64,000 nucleotides of DNA from Alentia gelatinosa (Eukaryota; Annelida; Polychaeta; Phyllodocida; Polynoidae). Numbering within the stretch: position 1 is the first letter of the stretch; each line of letters starts with the position of its first letter. The translations under genes were made by a program, and so were the position numbers. The stretch is from NCBI GenBank assembly GCA_950022655.1, contig OX465582.1:88103801-88167800 (forward strand), read 5' to 3'. Shown piece after piece: positions 37,101 to 44,800 of this stretch. The notes below the pieces were generated by a model. It did not search any database. It was not told where the DNA came from and saw only the letters and a list, made by a program, of their open reading frames with translations.

Positions 37101-39170
37101 GTAAAATAACCCAATTCACATTTGCTTGATTTACATAAGAAATATACTGGATAATAAGGTTATCTTTAATTCTTTCAAAATCAAAGGGGGTGACCTATAA
37201 TTTTTAAAACCTTAATAAGTAGTACTATACATGTACAATATTCTGTGAAAGTCTGAGAAAGATGACATGGAGTTTGTGAAAAACAACTTTTTAGAATTTC
37301 TGTATATTCTATCATAATATTGATCTCTAAATCAAAAACATGCATGGTGACCCCTGATTTTTAATTTAGATATGTGTTCTACTTCACTTTGAGCTCCTTA
37401 TATTCAATTATCAGGAGAATGACATTGGTTAAAATTTTCGAGCCATTATAACTTCGGTATTGATATTTTGAAACTCGTAATTTGCAGGACTTTATGCACG
37501 TCATGACCAACGTCGGTGAGAAAATGTCAGAGGAGGAGGTGAATGACGTCATCAAAATGACGGGTGCTGCCGAACACGGAGGCCGTGTGAACTATGTCAG
37601 TGAGTACATGCCTTTGTTAGTTTATATTAGATTGGCCACCACCTCAGTCTCCGACTTAAGGGCTGATTCCACCAACATTATGGATTTGTTGTGATATATC
37701 TTGTAATATCTTAAAGTGTTGCGATATGTCATACCTTTGTTGTCGCAAAATTTAGCCGTGCAATGTCGGGTGTATGTTTTGGTGCTCCACCACTGCGACA
37801 CCTCAAGACACATCGCGACAAGTAGGCACACGATTATTCAAACCTAGCCCGTTTTAGCAAGACAACCAATTCGTGACCAATCTTGCTTCTTTAGAGGTTG
37901 GTCTGGGCCGATCGTTTCTTTCCAGAGAGCTTGATACAAAAATCTTGAAGCAAGGTACACTTTTGGGACATCATGGAATATAAACTATAAATACTCACTA
38001 CAAAGCATTATTAACCTAGCTAGTTAACTGATAACAAAGTCTAAGTTCATGGTCTCTTCATCAAAATGCACAAAAAAGAAATTGATGATATGGCTAATGG
38101 GCTTCGAGAGTACTACAATCTCCAACCGCAACAATAGCTTGTTGTGACAAAGACTACCACGACTAAAGATCTGCTGGAAGAAGAGATTGTGACTCTGATA
38201 GTGAGAACATTAGTTAGGCGAGTGCAAGTCAAGGTGTAGACTGGCCTCAGTCCCTGTATCCTACCCCTCCACCCCTTCTGAGTGACACAGGGACTGGTCT
38301 CATCCGTAATCGGCCGTGTAGACTGGCGCGATTTTGCACCACACTCCCTAAGCAGAGGTCCTGGCTACTGGTCAGGATATCTACTGGGAGACTGATACCC
38401 TCTGACTTTGATCTCAACCGAGACAGAGTCAGGGGCAAACGAGATTTATTGCTATGACAACACAGGCGGTCAGGGAACTGGAGGAGGGGAGGGGGAGGGG
38501 TAGGGGGAGGTATAGGGTTACAGGGAGTGGCTTGGGGTAATAAACAGGAGATTCTGGTCAGAGTGGACAAGTTTTTGATTCATGGGCCAGTCAGAGAAGG
38601 AGACATAGTATAATGAATTGTATCCCCATTTTCTTTAATCATTTAATGAATGTTCATAATCAAAGACTTGAGCAAGTCTATTCAAGGTGGTACAATTTGG
38701 ATTCCACCAGAGCTTACGTCTGTTTGAAGTCATCGATAGGTTCATCTTAAGTAAAAAAATTCTCACCTCGGTAAATGTGTAGGGGTGAGATCTCTTTTCC
38801 AATTACAGTAGAACCCCGCGGAAGCGGGCACCCTCCGTTTCGGGCCAAAGTATCCGCTTTCGCGGGGTGTTCGCTTACGCAATAGAGGGATCCGTTCTGA
38901 GCAAAGGTGTCCGGTAACGCGCGTTGCCTGCTGGGTGACCGTTAGGTGGGGTTCTACTGTACATGATTGCTGATACAAGGGTGCAAGAAAATTTTAAAAA
39001 AGTAATAAAAATAAACAGTGCAGCTTTACTGATTTTCTTCAGGAATCTGCCACGTGAGATGAAGATGGGTATGTGGGGGTGATACGAATGGGTTCTCCTG
39101 TAAACCTGTTTTTCTCATGAGGGTTTGTTTTTTGTTTCTTTCAGAACTACTGAGGGCGATTGCAGAGTAG
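25189..39170 (+). CDS. Calmodulin-like EF-hand protein, DRC8/EFCAB2-like (gene span, plus strand)
   Basis: Spliced model: ATG 25189-25191 / 26066-26099 / 28273-28413 / 35862-36001 / 37488-37599 / 39145-39170. All introns are GT-AG with phases 0,1,1,0,1. The total of 456 nt encodes 151 aa, against 149 for calmodulin. The N-terminal lobe has a degenerate first loop (AEGDQVFLRD), then RDIGPVVRCMKG. The C-terminal lobe has FDKEGRGIMTCQ and GEKMSEEEVNDVIK; loop 3 keeps Asp-1 and Gly-6 but has Arg at 5 and Asp at 12. The RDIG..VR pattern and lobe spacing suggest the DRC8/EFCAB2 branch, an axonemal nexin-dynein component, but other calmodulin-like proteins are possible. It diverges from the paralog at 12.3-21.5 kb. 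Confidence 0.75.
26066..26099 (+). CDS. EF-hand gene (plus), exon 2
   Basis: Acceptor TTTCAG at 26060-26065, donor GTAAG at 26100. The 34 nt encode Ala-Ser-Ile-Arg-Leu-Asp-Ser-Asp-Met-Leu-Gly, ending in phase 1. The frame is open across the whole exon. It contains an internal ATG at 26090 that could serve as an alternative start. Confidence 0.68.
26128..26225. mobile_element. Family V element, truncated
   Basis: Motifs AAAACCTAGCAAGATTTAGC, CAAGACAACCAAATT and TGTTGGTGGGATCA match one end of family V. Intron 2 of the plus EF-hand gene. Confidence 0.55.
26226..28272. other. Intronic sequence, plus EF-hand gene
   Basis: AT-rich. No recognisable repeat family or coding sequence. The small frame at 27543-27749 has no recognisable domain. 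Confidence 0.45.
28273..28413 (+). CDS. EF-hand gene (plus), exon 3
   Basis: Acceptor TTGCAG (AG 28271-28272), donor GTACTC at 28414. The 141-nt exon has phase 1 at both ends. It encodes ELGEAFRNYAEGD, the RDIGPVVRCMKG segment and PAECEIREMMVEAEKN. EF loop 1 is a residue short and lacks ligand Asp residues, so it should not bind calcium. It corresponds to exon 3 of the minus paralog (144 nt, same phases). Confidence 0.85.
28881..29162 (+). mobile_element. tRNA-derived SINE, copy 2 (head truncated)
   Basis: Starts within the tRNA-like head (CACTGGACTTGTAATCCCAA), keeps a degraded B box (TTTGAGTCCC), the body and the tail GGACGTTAAACCATCC with CAAACAAACAAACAAAC. Confidence 0.8.
29268..29556 (+). 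mobile_element. tRNA-derived SINE, copy 3 (full length)
   Basis: Complete head with A box TTAGCTCAGTGGTTAGAGCA and B box GGGTTTGAGTCTC, the AACAGTGGAAGGTTTACTGC body, and tail GGACATTAAACCACC then CAAACAGAC. It lies about 100 bp after copy 2 in the same orientation. Confidence 0.85.
30203..30364. repeat. Fold-back hairpin
   Basis: Arms TATAATAATAAAGAGACACAG... and ...CTATGTCTCTATATAATA, continuing through GTGTGACTGAAT/ATTCAGTCACAC. The centre is near CTCGTTCTTCGAACTCGGGG. Confidence 0.8.
30498..30791. mobile_element. Hairpin plus family W composite, copy 2
   Basis: Hairpin 30498-30634 (CTCACGAGATGAAAATAACT with AGTTATTTTCATCGAGTGGG) plus family W element 30637-30791. Same design and much of the same sequence as 23941-24223. 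Confidence 0.72.
32386..33085. repeat. Diverged repeat module with (TCCC)n tracts
   Basis: (CCCT)n tracts at about 32450-32470, 32780-32803, 32903-32944 and 33049-33084, three of them preceded by TTGCAACAGGCTTCCACC. The element at 32520-32736 is inserted between the first two. Open frames across the tracts are low-complexity artefacts. Confidence 0.8.
32520..32736. mobile_element. Inverted-repeat element ending CAGGGCCCTGTTTCAT
   Basis: Left CAGGGCCCTGTTTCATAA, right TTATGAAACAGGGCCTA. Inside (32630-32702) lies the GCCTGGAAAAAGCC ... GTACGAACCCTG end of the hAT-like family best seen at 46363-46955. Confidence 0.65.
33998..34521. mobile_element. Family P element, copy 3 (inverted)
   Basis: TTAAAGGCATATCTGACAAT to GTAGGATATGCCTTTAA, both ends intact with TTAA. 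The order of internal motifs is reversed relative to copies 1 and 2. Confidence 0.75.
34814..35036. mobile_element. GGGGCCTG inverted-repeat element, copy 1
   Basis: About 220 bp, GGGGCCTGGTTAATAATCTA at the left and CCTAGATTATTGATTGGGCC at the right. Second copy at 48201-48422. Shared CATGAAGACCCTTTTCTGTA and GTCCATAAGGTCATCCATA. Non-coding. Confidence 0.72.
35360..35708. mobile_element. Family G element, copy 2
   Basis: TAGGGAGCCAAAGTGAACCC to TTCACTTTGGCTCCCTA. It lies 150 bp upstream of exon 4. Confidence 0.8.
35862..36001 (+). CDS. EF-hand gene (plus), exon 4
   Basis: Acceptor GATAG (AG 35860-35861), donor GTAATA at 36002. The 140 nt complete a Val codon, then encode GSMIDLQMLVKL, the Pro/Asp-rich interlobe linker (DPDPDRPDEL) and FDKEGRGIMTCQ, ending in phase 0. 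EF-3 loop: Asp at 1, Glu at 3, Arg at 5, Gly at 6. The exon is 24 nt longer at its 3' side than the paralog's, shifting the intron within the EF-3 loop. Confidence 0.85.
36035..36229. mobile_element. CAGTAGAACCC-type MITE, diverged copy
   Basis: Contains repeated CTTAAGGGGACA-type motifs and ends GCGGGGTTTTACTGTAT. The left end is poorly preserved. Confidence 0.5.
36256..36425 (+). mobile_element. tRNA-derived SINE, copy 4 (truncated, internal deletion)
   Basis: A box GTTAGCTCAGTGGTTAAGC and B box GGGTTCGAGTCTC are close together because the anticodon region is deleted. The body runs to GATTCGATCACCACCCTTGT. Confidence 0.72.
36426..37487. other. Intronic sequence including hairpin and family P copy
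   Basis: A short palindrome at about 36722-36768 (TATTAAACTCTCTCTACGAG and partner) and family P copy 4 (36957-37443). No coding sequence. Confidence 0.5.
36957..37443. mobile_element. Family P element, copy 4 (right end lost)
   Basis: Begins TTAAAGCATATCCAACAATT and follows family P to about 37443, where the terminal GATATGCCTTTAA is missing. Confidence 0.65.
37488..37599 (+). CDS. EF-hand gene (plus), exon 5
   Basis: Acceptor TTGCAG (AG 37486-37487), donor GTGAGT at 37600. The 112 nt encode DFMHVMTNVGEKMSEEEV, then NDVIKMTGAAEHGGRVNYV, ending in phase 1. GEKMSEEEV is the classic linker between EF-3 and EF-4 in calmodulin and myosin light chains. The EF-4 loop (TGAAEHGGRVNY) is degenerate. 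Confidence 0.87.
37659..37915. mobile_element. Family V element, copy
   Basis: GGGCTGATTCCACCAACATT at the left, GGTGCTCCACCACTG and AGCAAGACAACCAATT in the interior. The right end is diverged. Confidence 0.65.
38804..38962. mobile_element. CAGTAGAACCC-type MITE, copy 3
   Basis: TTACAGTAGAACCCCGCG to GTGGGGTTCTACTGTA. Just upstream, 38755-38790 is a small SINE body fragment (CTCACCTCGGTAAATGTGTA). Confidence 0.75.
39145..39170 (+). CDS. EF-hand gene (plus), exon 6 (terminal)
   Basis: Acceptor TTTCAG (AG 39143-39144) after a T-rich tract. It completes the Lys codon and encodes Leu-Leu-Arg-Ala-Ile-Ala-Glu then TAG at 39168-39170. This gives NYVKLLRAIAE, matching the final helix of the calmodulin fold. 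26 coding nt; the 3' UTR extends beyond, with no close AATAAA identified. Confidence 0.82.
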
Positions 39171-39852
39171 CAGTTCAACGGAGAGAATGGTCTTTCATGT
39201 GAAGGTGGACCGCGTATAGATGGGGAATATGTTATTTATATGAATTTATAGTATAGTAAGCGGTTTTCATCCACTGAAACGAGTCTTTCAGTCTTTTTAT
39301 TTACTCGGGATGCTGTTGCTTAATGAATTTCGCAAATTTCTTGGGGGAGATTAACAATTTTATATTGTCCTTCAAATGTTATATCCTCACCTAAGGTGGA
39401 ATTACATTTTGTCGTGCTGGACACACATTAGACTGGAAAGGTGTACATCATGTTATCATTAAATCAAATAACTTTTTTCTTTTTATTAGATAAATTGAAT
39501 TAAATTGAGAAAAAAAACAACGTTGCGTATGGATCTATGGATGTGTGCATAATTCCAATTGTTTTTGTTGAGTTCATCTATCATTCCACACAGGACACTG
39601 AGATACTGTCTTAATTTTAGAATGTTGTAATGAAATACTTTCTCATTTCCATTTAGAGGTATACAGTGTATTTGAGTCTGTAGAACATTTTCCATATTTT
39701 CAATTACAAAGTTGTTGGATACGACTGTGTGAACAGGATATTTTCAAATAGATATTTTCCTTACACATATGGATTCCACATATGAGGCAAGATCTTTTGG
39801 TTATGTTTACAAAGAGTTTGTCATAAGAATTGAGCAATCATGCTCATGTAAA

Positions 39853-40140
39853 GGGCTGGTTCCACCAACACGATGGATTTGCTGAGGTATATCTTGTTAT
39901 ATCTTACAGTATTGTGATATGTTGTACCTCCTTTGCCGCTATACATAGAGCGCAATGATATGTGTACTTTTACGCGATGTTGTGTATATATATTTTGGTG
40001 CTCCACCACTGTGACACCTCAAGACATATTGCGGCAAATATGCACATGATTATTCAAAATCCAGCAAGATTTGGCAAGACAACCAAATTGTGACAAATCT
40101 CGCTATGTCTTGTATGTTGGTTGAATCAGCACTTTAGATA
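39853..40140. mobile_element. Family V element, copy
   Basis: GGGCTGGTTCCACCAACACG to GTATGTTGGTTGAATCAGCA. Full-length with both ends recognisable. Confidence 0.72.
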
Positions 40141-41140
40141 GTGAATTAGAGAATTGAAAACCATTAAATCGTAAATCTGGGAGGGTGCATGCAGTTATTT
40201 AACTGTTTTACAACATTGTATAAACTGTTAAAATGAGGCCTTCTGTTGTATCTCAATGTTTTCCAACCATGCCCATAGGCCTTCGATATAAATGATGTCT
40301 GAATCTCATTGCAAAAGATTGAAAGTAAATTATGATGAAATAAAATATTTTCTATTCTATTTTCTGATGTTGTAATTTTTTTTAAAGCTGTGAAACACAG
40401 TGCCTTCTTTTATTGGAAGCACACCCAAAATTATTTTATTAATTATTAATATTTATACGATTTAGCCTCTCGTGAATTTCCAGGTTTCGCTGAAGACTAT
40501 ATCACTGAGGGGGATGGGGGTAAAAAATTGGTAAGAAATTGTGTGTATGCTTCCTCTTTGTTCTATTACAAGATTTGAAGGGTTGGGGGTTTAAAATTTC
40601 AGAAATTCTGTGTAGGCCCCTACATACTTTATGGGTGGCACTGGTGGTGTTTTTTATCCATTCATATTTTCTTTTAACCCTTTCCCTGAAGCACCCAGTT
40701 TCCCTGTTCACCATTACACGGCAGGCATTGCCTACCCGAACGACCCTGCTATGGCAGGCACCTTTTTGGGGAAATCGCAATGTCATGTGATGTGTCATGT
40801 GATTTAAGTAATTTACCTTGGTGACTGAACTTATTTTATTTTTTATACCAAATCGAAGGTCAATATGGCTCTTATACATTGTCAAAATTTCTTTTAAATC
40901 AAACAATTATCTTTTTATCTATTGAATTTTGTATATAAATGTCACTGATGCCTCAAAGATGCCTGGAGGCATCTTCCTGCGGCAGCCAGGGGAATGCCTG
41001 GAGGCATCATCCTGCTGTTAAAAAGTCTTAATAAGTGCTTAGAGGGGAAGCGTTAAACAAAAAAAGATAAAACAAAGATCGGGTCCTGACATAGATCAGT
41101 CTTAAAAATTTCATTAATCACTGATAGATAGTGATTGGAA

Positions 41141-41142
<2 letters not shown>

Positions 41143-41216
<74 letters not shown>
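41143..41216. repeat. (GT)n microsatellite
   Basis: About 36 uninterrupted GT dinucleotides, followed by a G-rich run, about 230 bp upstream of the ARSB start codon. Confidence 0.97.
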
Positions 41217-41221
<5 letters not shown>

Positions 41222-41448
41222 GGGGACGGGTCCTATTTTCGGTAGTGGGTGTGTCCAGGAGATGTAAAGATATCCCAAGAGAGTGAGCCACCTGCACCCA
41301 CGTCCACCTAGCGGAGATTGCGGAGATTACTCAGTATATTCTGTATAGTGATACCCAAGTCTTGTTTACACGCCTCACAGGGCGCGGGGGATACAACCAG
41401 GAATAAAATCCCAGCACAATTATCTGGACACTACTTATAATTACAAAA

Positions 41449-41805
41449 ATGTCACGACTCAATACAAGGCTACTGATTATCATGGTGCTCGTAAATATAT
41501 GGTTGTTATCCAACGGGCTTGATGTAAGAAGTGAAAACTGGTCTAAGGACAGTCCGAAGCTACGGAAGTACAGGGATTCAGCTTCAAGCAAATACACCCC
41601 CAGAGGCAAAGCAGCACAGAAGCAGCCCAACATTGTATTTATTCTGGCGGACGATTATGGGTGGAACGATATTGGCTATCATGGTTCTGAGATAAAGACA
41701 CCAACTCTTGACAAGTTAGCAGCTTCTGGTGTCAAGCTGGAGAATTATTATGTTCAACCGATTTGTACGCCGACAAGAAGCCAACTTCTCTCCGGAAATT
41801 ACCAG
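41449..41805 (+). CDS. ARSB: ARSB exon 1
   Basis: ATG with AAAAATGT context; 119 codons; donor GTAAAT at 41806, phase 0. It encodes a hydrophobic signal peptide (residues 1-23), a polar spacer (24-58) longer than in the mature human enzyme, then [20 protein letters not shown] and the CTPTR active-site signature at residues 106-110, ending SGNYQ. The frame stays open for 17 codons past the donor. Confidence 0.93.
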
Positions 41806-44800
41806 GTAAATTCTAGTCCGACGAGTCCTACGCCTAATACGGGAACGTACTGTTAGGGTCGCCCACGACTAGGTAAATTCTAGTCAGAGTATTAGTCAAG
41901 GAAAACTTAACAACTTCCCTGATTTGGTTTTGGGGATTAGATATATTTGATCATTGAATGATTGATTTGATGCATCAGGTTACAACGTGTTGGTGTGGAG
42001 TTGCCTTTATTTATTTTATTAGGTATTTTACTTTTTAGTATATTATTTGCTGACCTCTATCAAAGAACTATACGAGTTAGGTTAGAGTTCTTTGCCTCTA
42101 GCTCTACTATTAAACTTTAAAGCAGGAAGTAACTAGAATTTACAGTACGGTACCTGTGTGGTGCCAAAATTGGCACTCTCCTCCCAGATCTTTCGCGGCA
42201 CTAACGCTTGACAAGCGGCCGCAGGAAGTAGAGCGTAGGATATCTGCTAGGAGAGTGATTCCACCGAGCCCTCTAGCGGATAATCAGAGCGGATAATAGA
42301 ATTTAGACATGAGAATTACATTGTTGTGATACCGGTATGTCGTAATATGCTTAATTTCGGCAAATTTTCACTCTCCAATCGTGGACATCAACACTGCGCA
42401 TGTTCACGCATGCACACAAGATACTAGTGGGCGATAATTACCACTTATGGCAGAGTAACCAATTTTGGCACCACACCGGTACACCCATTTTACTACACAC
42501 TCTATAAATATTTTACAGGATAAAATATTTACAGAGTGTGCAATAAATCGATATGTTGCACAGTCCGAGAAACTCATGACCGCTAGACAGACAGAGCCTC
42601 TCAAACTAATTCCACAGTGTGCAATAGACAACATACAGTACCCGGTACCGGTAGCGGAAGTACCGTACGGTACGTCAGTATAGGGAGCCAAAGTGAACCC
42701 GCTACAACCACAGATAGCCGGTCACAAAATACCATTTTCGGGTATAGGCGCTCAGTACTTAGACTATATAGGTTTGAGATTATATGTGTCATTCTCCAAT
42801 CTTTTAGATCCAAATTTTTAATAAACTTAACAACTGTCATCGTAGTTTCGAAACAGAGTTATTCAGAGATGATAGTAGTAAACTACACTTCAAAAGTAAC
42901 AAAAGAGACCAAAAACGAAAGTCTAGCCTCAAACCCCCATAGGTTTAGCACTAAGCCTCACTCTTGCAGGCCACCGGAAATGGTGTTTCGTAAACGGGTA
43001 TCTGTGGTTTCAGCGGGATCACTTTGGCTCCCTAATGATCTGTGTGCTTGGAGAGAGAAAATCTCACGTACCTAGACTGTAGTACGTTCCGTTATCGCCA
43101 GGGTGCAGGCTCTCGAAGGCGTATGCAGTCTGTGAATGGACTACCGGTATCAATAGTATCATAAAACTGGATGAGTTTTAATCTTGGACACCATATGCCA
43201 CAACTGGAGTTGGCATAGTGATTTCATGAGGAAAAGCCGAGTGAAGTCCAGAGCCAAAACTCCAGGAGTGGTATGCGGTGGCCAAGATTAAAACGAATCA
43301 GGTTTTAATTTTATCCTATCCTGTCTCATTGATTTTGGAATATTACGTGATAGCAATTCTGTATGTTACTAGTGGCATATAAAACTTCATATGCCAGTCA
43401 GCGTGGCATACGGAAACTCAATGTTAATCCTATGGGATTTTATATTAGGGGTAGGATAATATGACGGACCTACCTTTATCTCACGCCTGTATACTGTGCC
43501 TTAAGTTTAGAGTGCTCACATGGGCTTCCAGCTTGCTGTCTATCCCTTCATTATCTGTGTGCTATTCACTGTGATATTGTGAAAAGAGCAGAGGGCCAGT
43601 GTATCAGGGTCTGAGAGGCATGCCCAGCTGACCATGACCAATCACTTGAGACCAAAATACCTCATTCACCCACTGGTGCTTGATATATTTGGATCCTAGA
43701 CTCAAGCAGTAGCAGATAGGGCAAGTTGACTGGGTGCAAGTGGGTTAATGAAAATGACCCATAGACTGATCCCAAACCTTTTTATAATTATTAGCAGGTG
43801 GACGGTTGGTCTTTAGGTTATGGCTATAGCCTACTGTAGTACAACTGCTTGTAAAGTCACTAAGTGACCTGACCACATTTTTGCCTTTTATAGATAACTA
43901 AGTACAGATAAGAATATGATTTCTATTTTGGACAGAAGGTTTTATGGTGGTTCAATGCCATACAGTTTTGATATTTAGTATTTTGGTATGGATTTTAAAA
44001 TAATAGTGAATTCAGTTTGGGGGGGGGGGGGGACATTTGTAGTCACAGGTCCATTTTTAAGAACTCCTTTATGCACATATTTCTACCCTTTAAACTGGTT
44101 CAATCATAATATGATATGCCTCATTTGAAAGAGAATAAAAAACAGTAGGTGCTAGGAAGTGGAATTTTCAAGGTAGATTCTATATTTACTGAGATATTCA
44201 AGTATTTGTTGAAAGTGGGGGGGGGGGGGGGTGGGGGGTTGAGTGAACAGATACTCAAACAGATGTTTACTCAATAATGATTTACAGTGAGCATTGGTGT
44301 AACATTCACCATCTCCATAAGTGGCACTGAAAGTTACTTACCCTCTAAGAAGTGTCATTATTTAGGTTAAACTTGTATTTGGCATGATATTCATGTATTT
44401 TTGCCTAATTTCAGAGCAGGGGGGGGGGGTATCAGCCATCTTTGAATTTTAGTGCAGTCATGTTCCCCCAGAGGACTCTAGTTCCTGTCACTCTCCAAGC
44501 ATATTGGCACATGCCCTATACCTATATCCTTATAAGAACACTAAGTATCTGGTTGAAGCTCAGCCAGCATTTTGAACATGGAGCCTGTAGTATGTCAAAC
44601 TAACACTAGATGGAGCTATAACTAAGTACAGATAGGCATCTGATTTATTTTTTTCTGGATAAGTGTTATGGTAATGCAATATCCTAGTTTTATTATTTAG
44701 TATTTTGACTTCCCCAAACACCTGACAGGCCCAGTAATCAAAGACTTGTAAGATATGCACAAAACTTGTATAAGTTTCTCCTATGGTAACCCAAAACCTC

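Larger units (their letters stand above)
37600..39144. other. Intron 5 of the plus EF-hand gene
   Basis: Contains a family V element (37659-37915), a GC-richer non-repeat segment at about 38210-38580, and a CAGTAGAACCC-type MITE (38804-38962). No exon seen. Confidence 0.5.
39171..41448. other. Intergenic region between the EF-hand gene and ARSB
   Basis: Contains 3' UTR sequence of the EF-hand gene, a family V element (39853-40140), a (GT)n microsatellite (41143-41216) and the ARSB promoter region. No TATA box was recognised upstream of 41449. Confidence 0.5.

Noticed and set aside
38210..38580. GC-rich segment with a Pro-rich minus-strand frame
   Set aside because: No splice signals or domain; lies within an intron and looks like low-complexity sequence.
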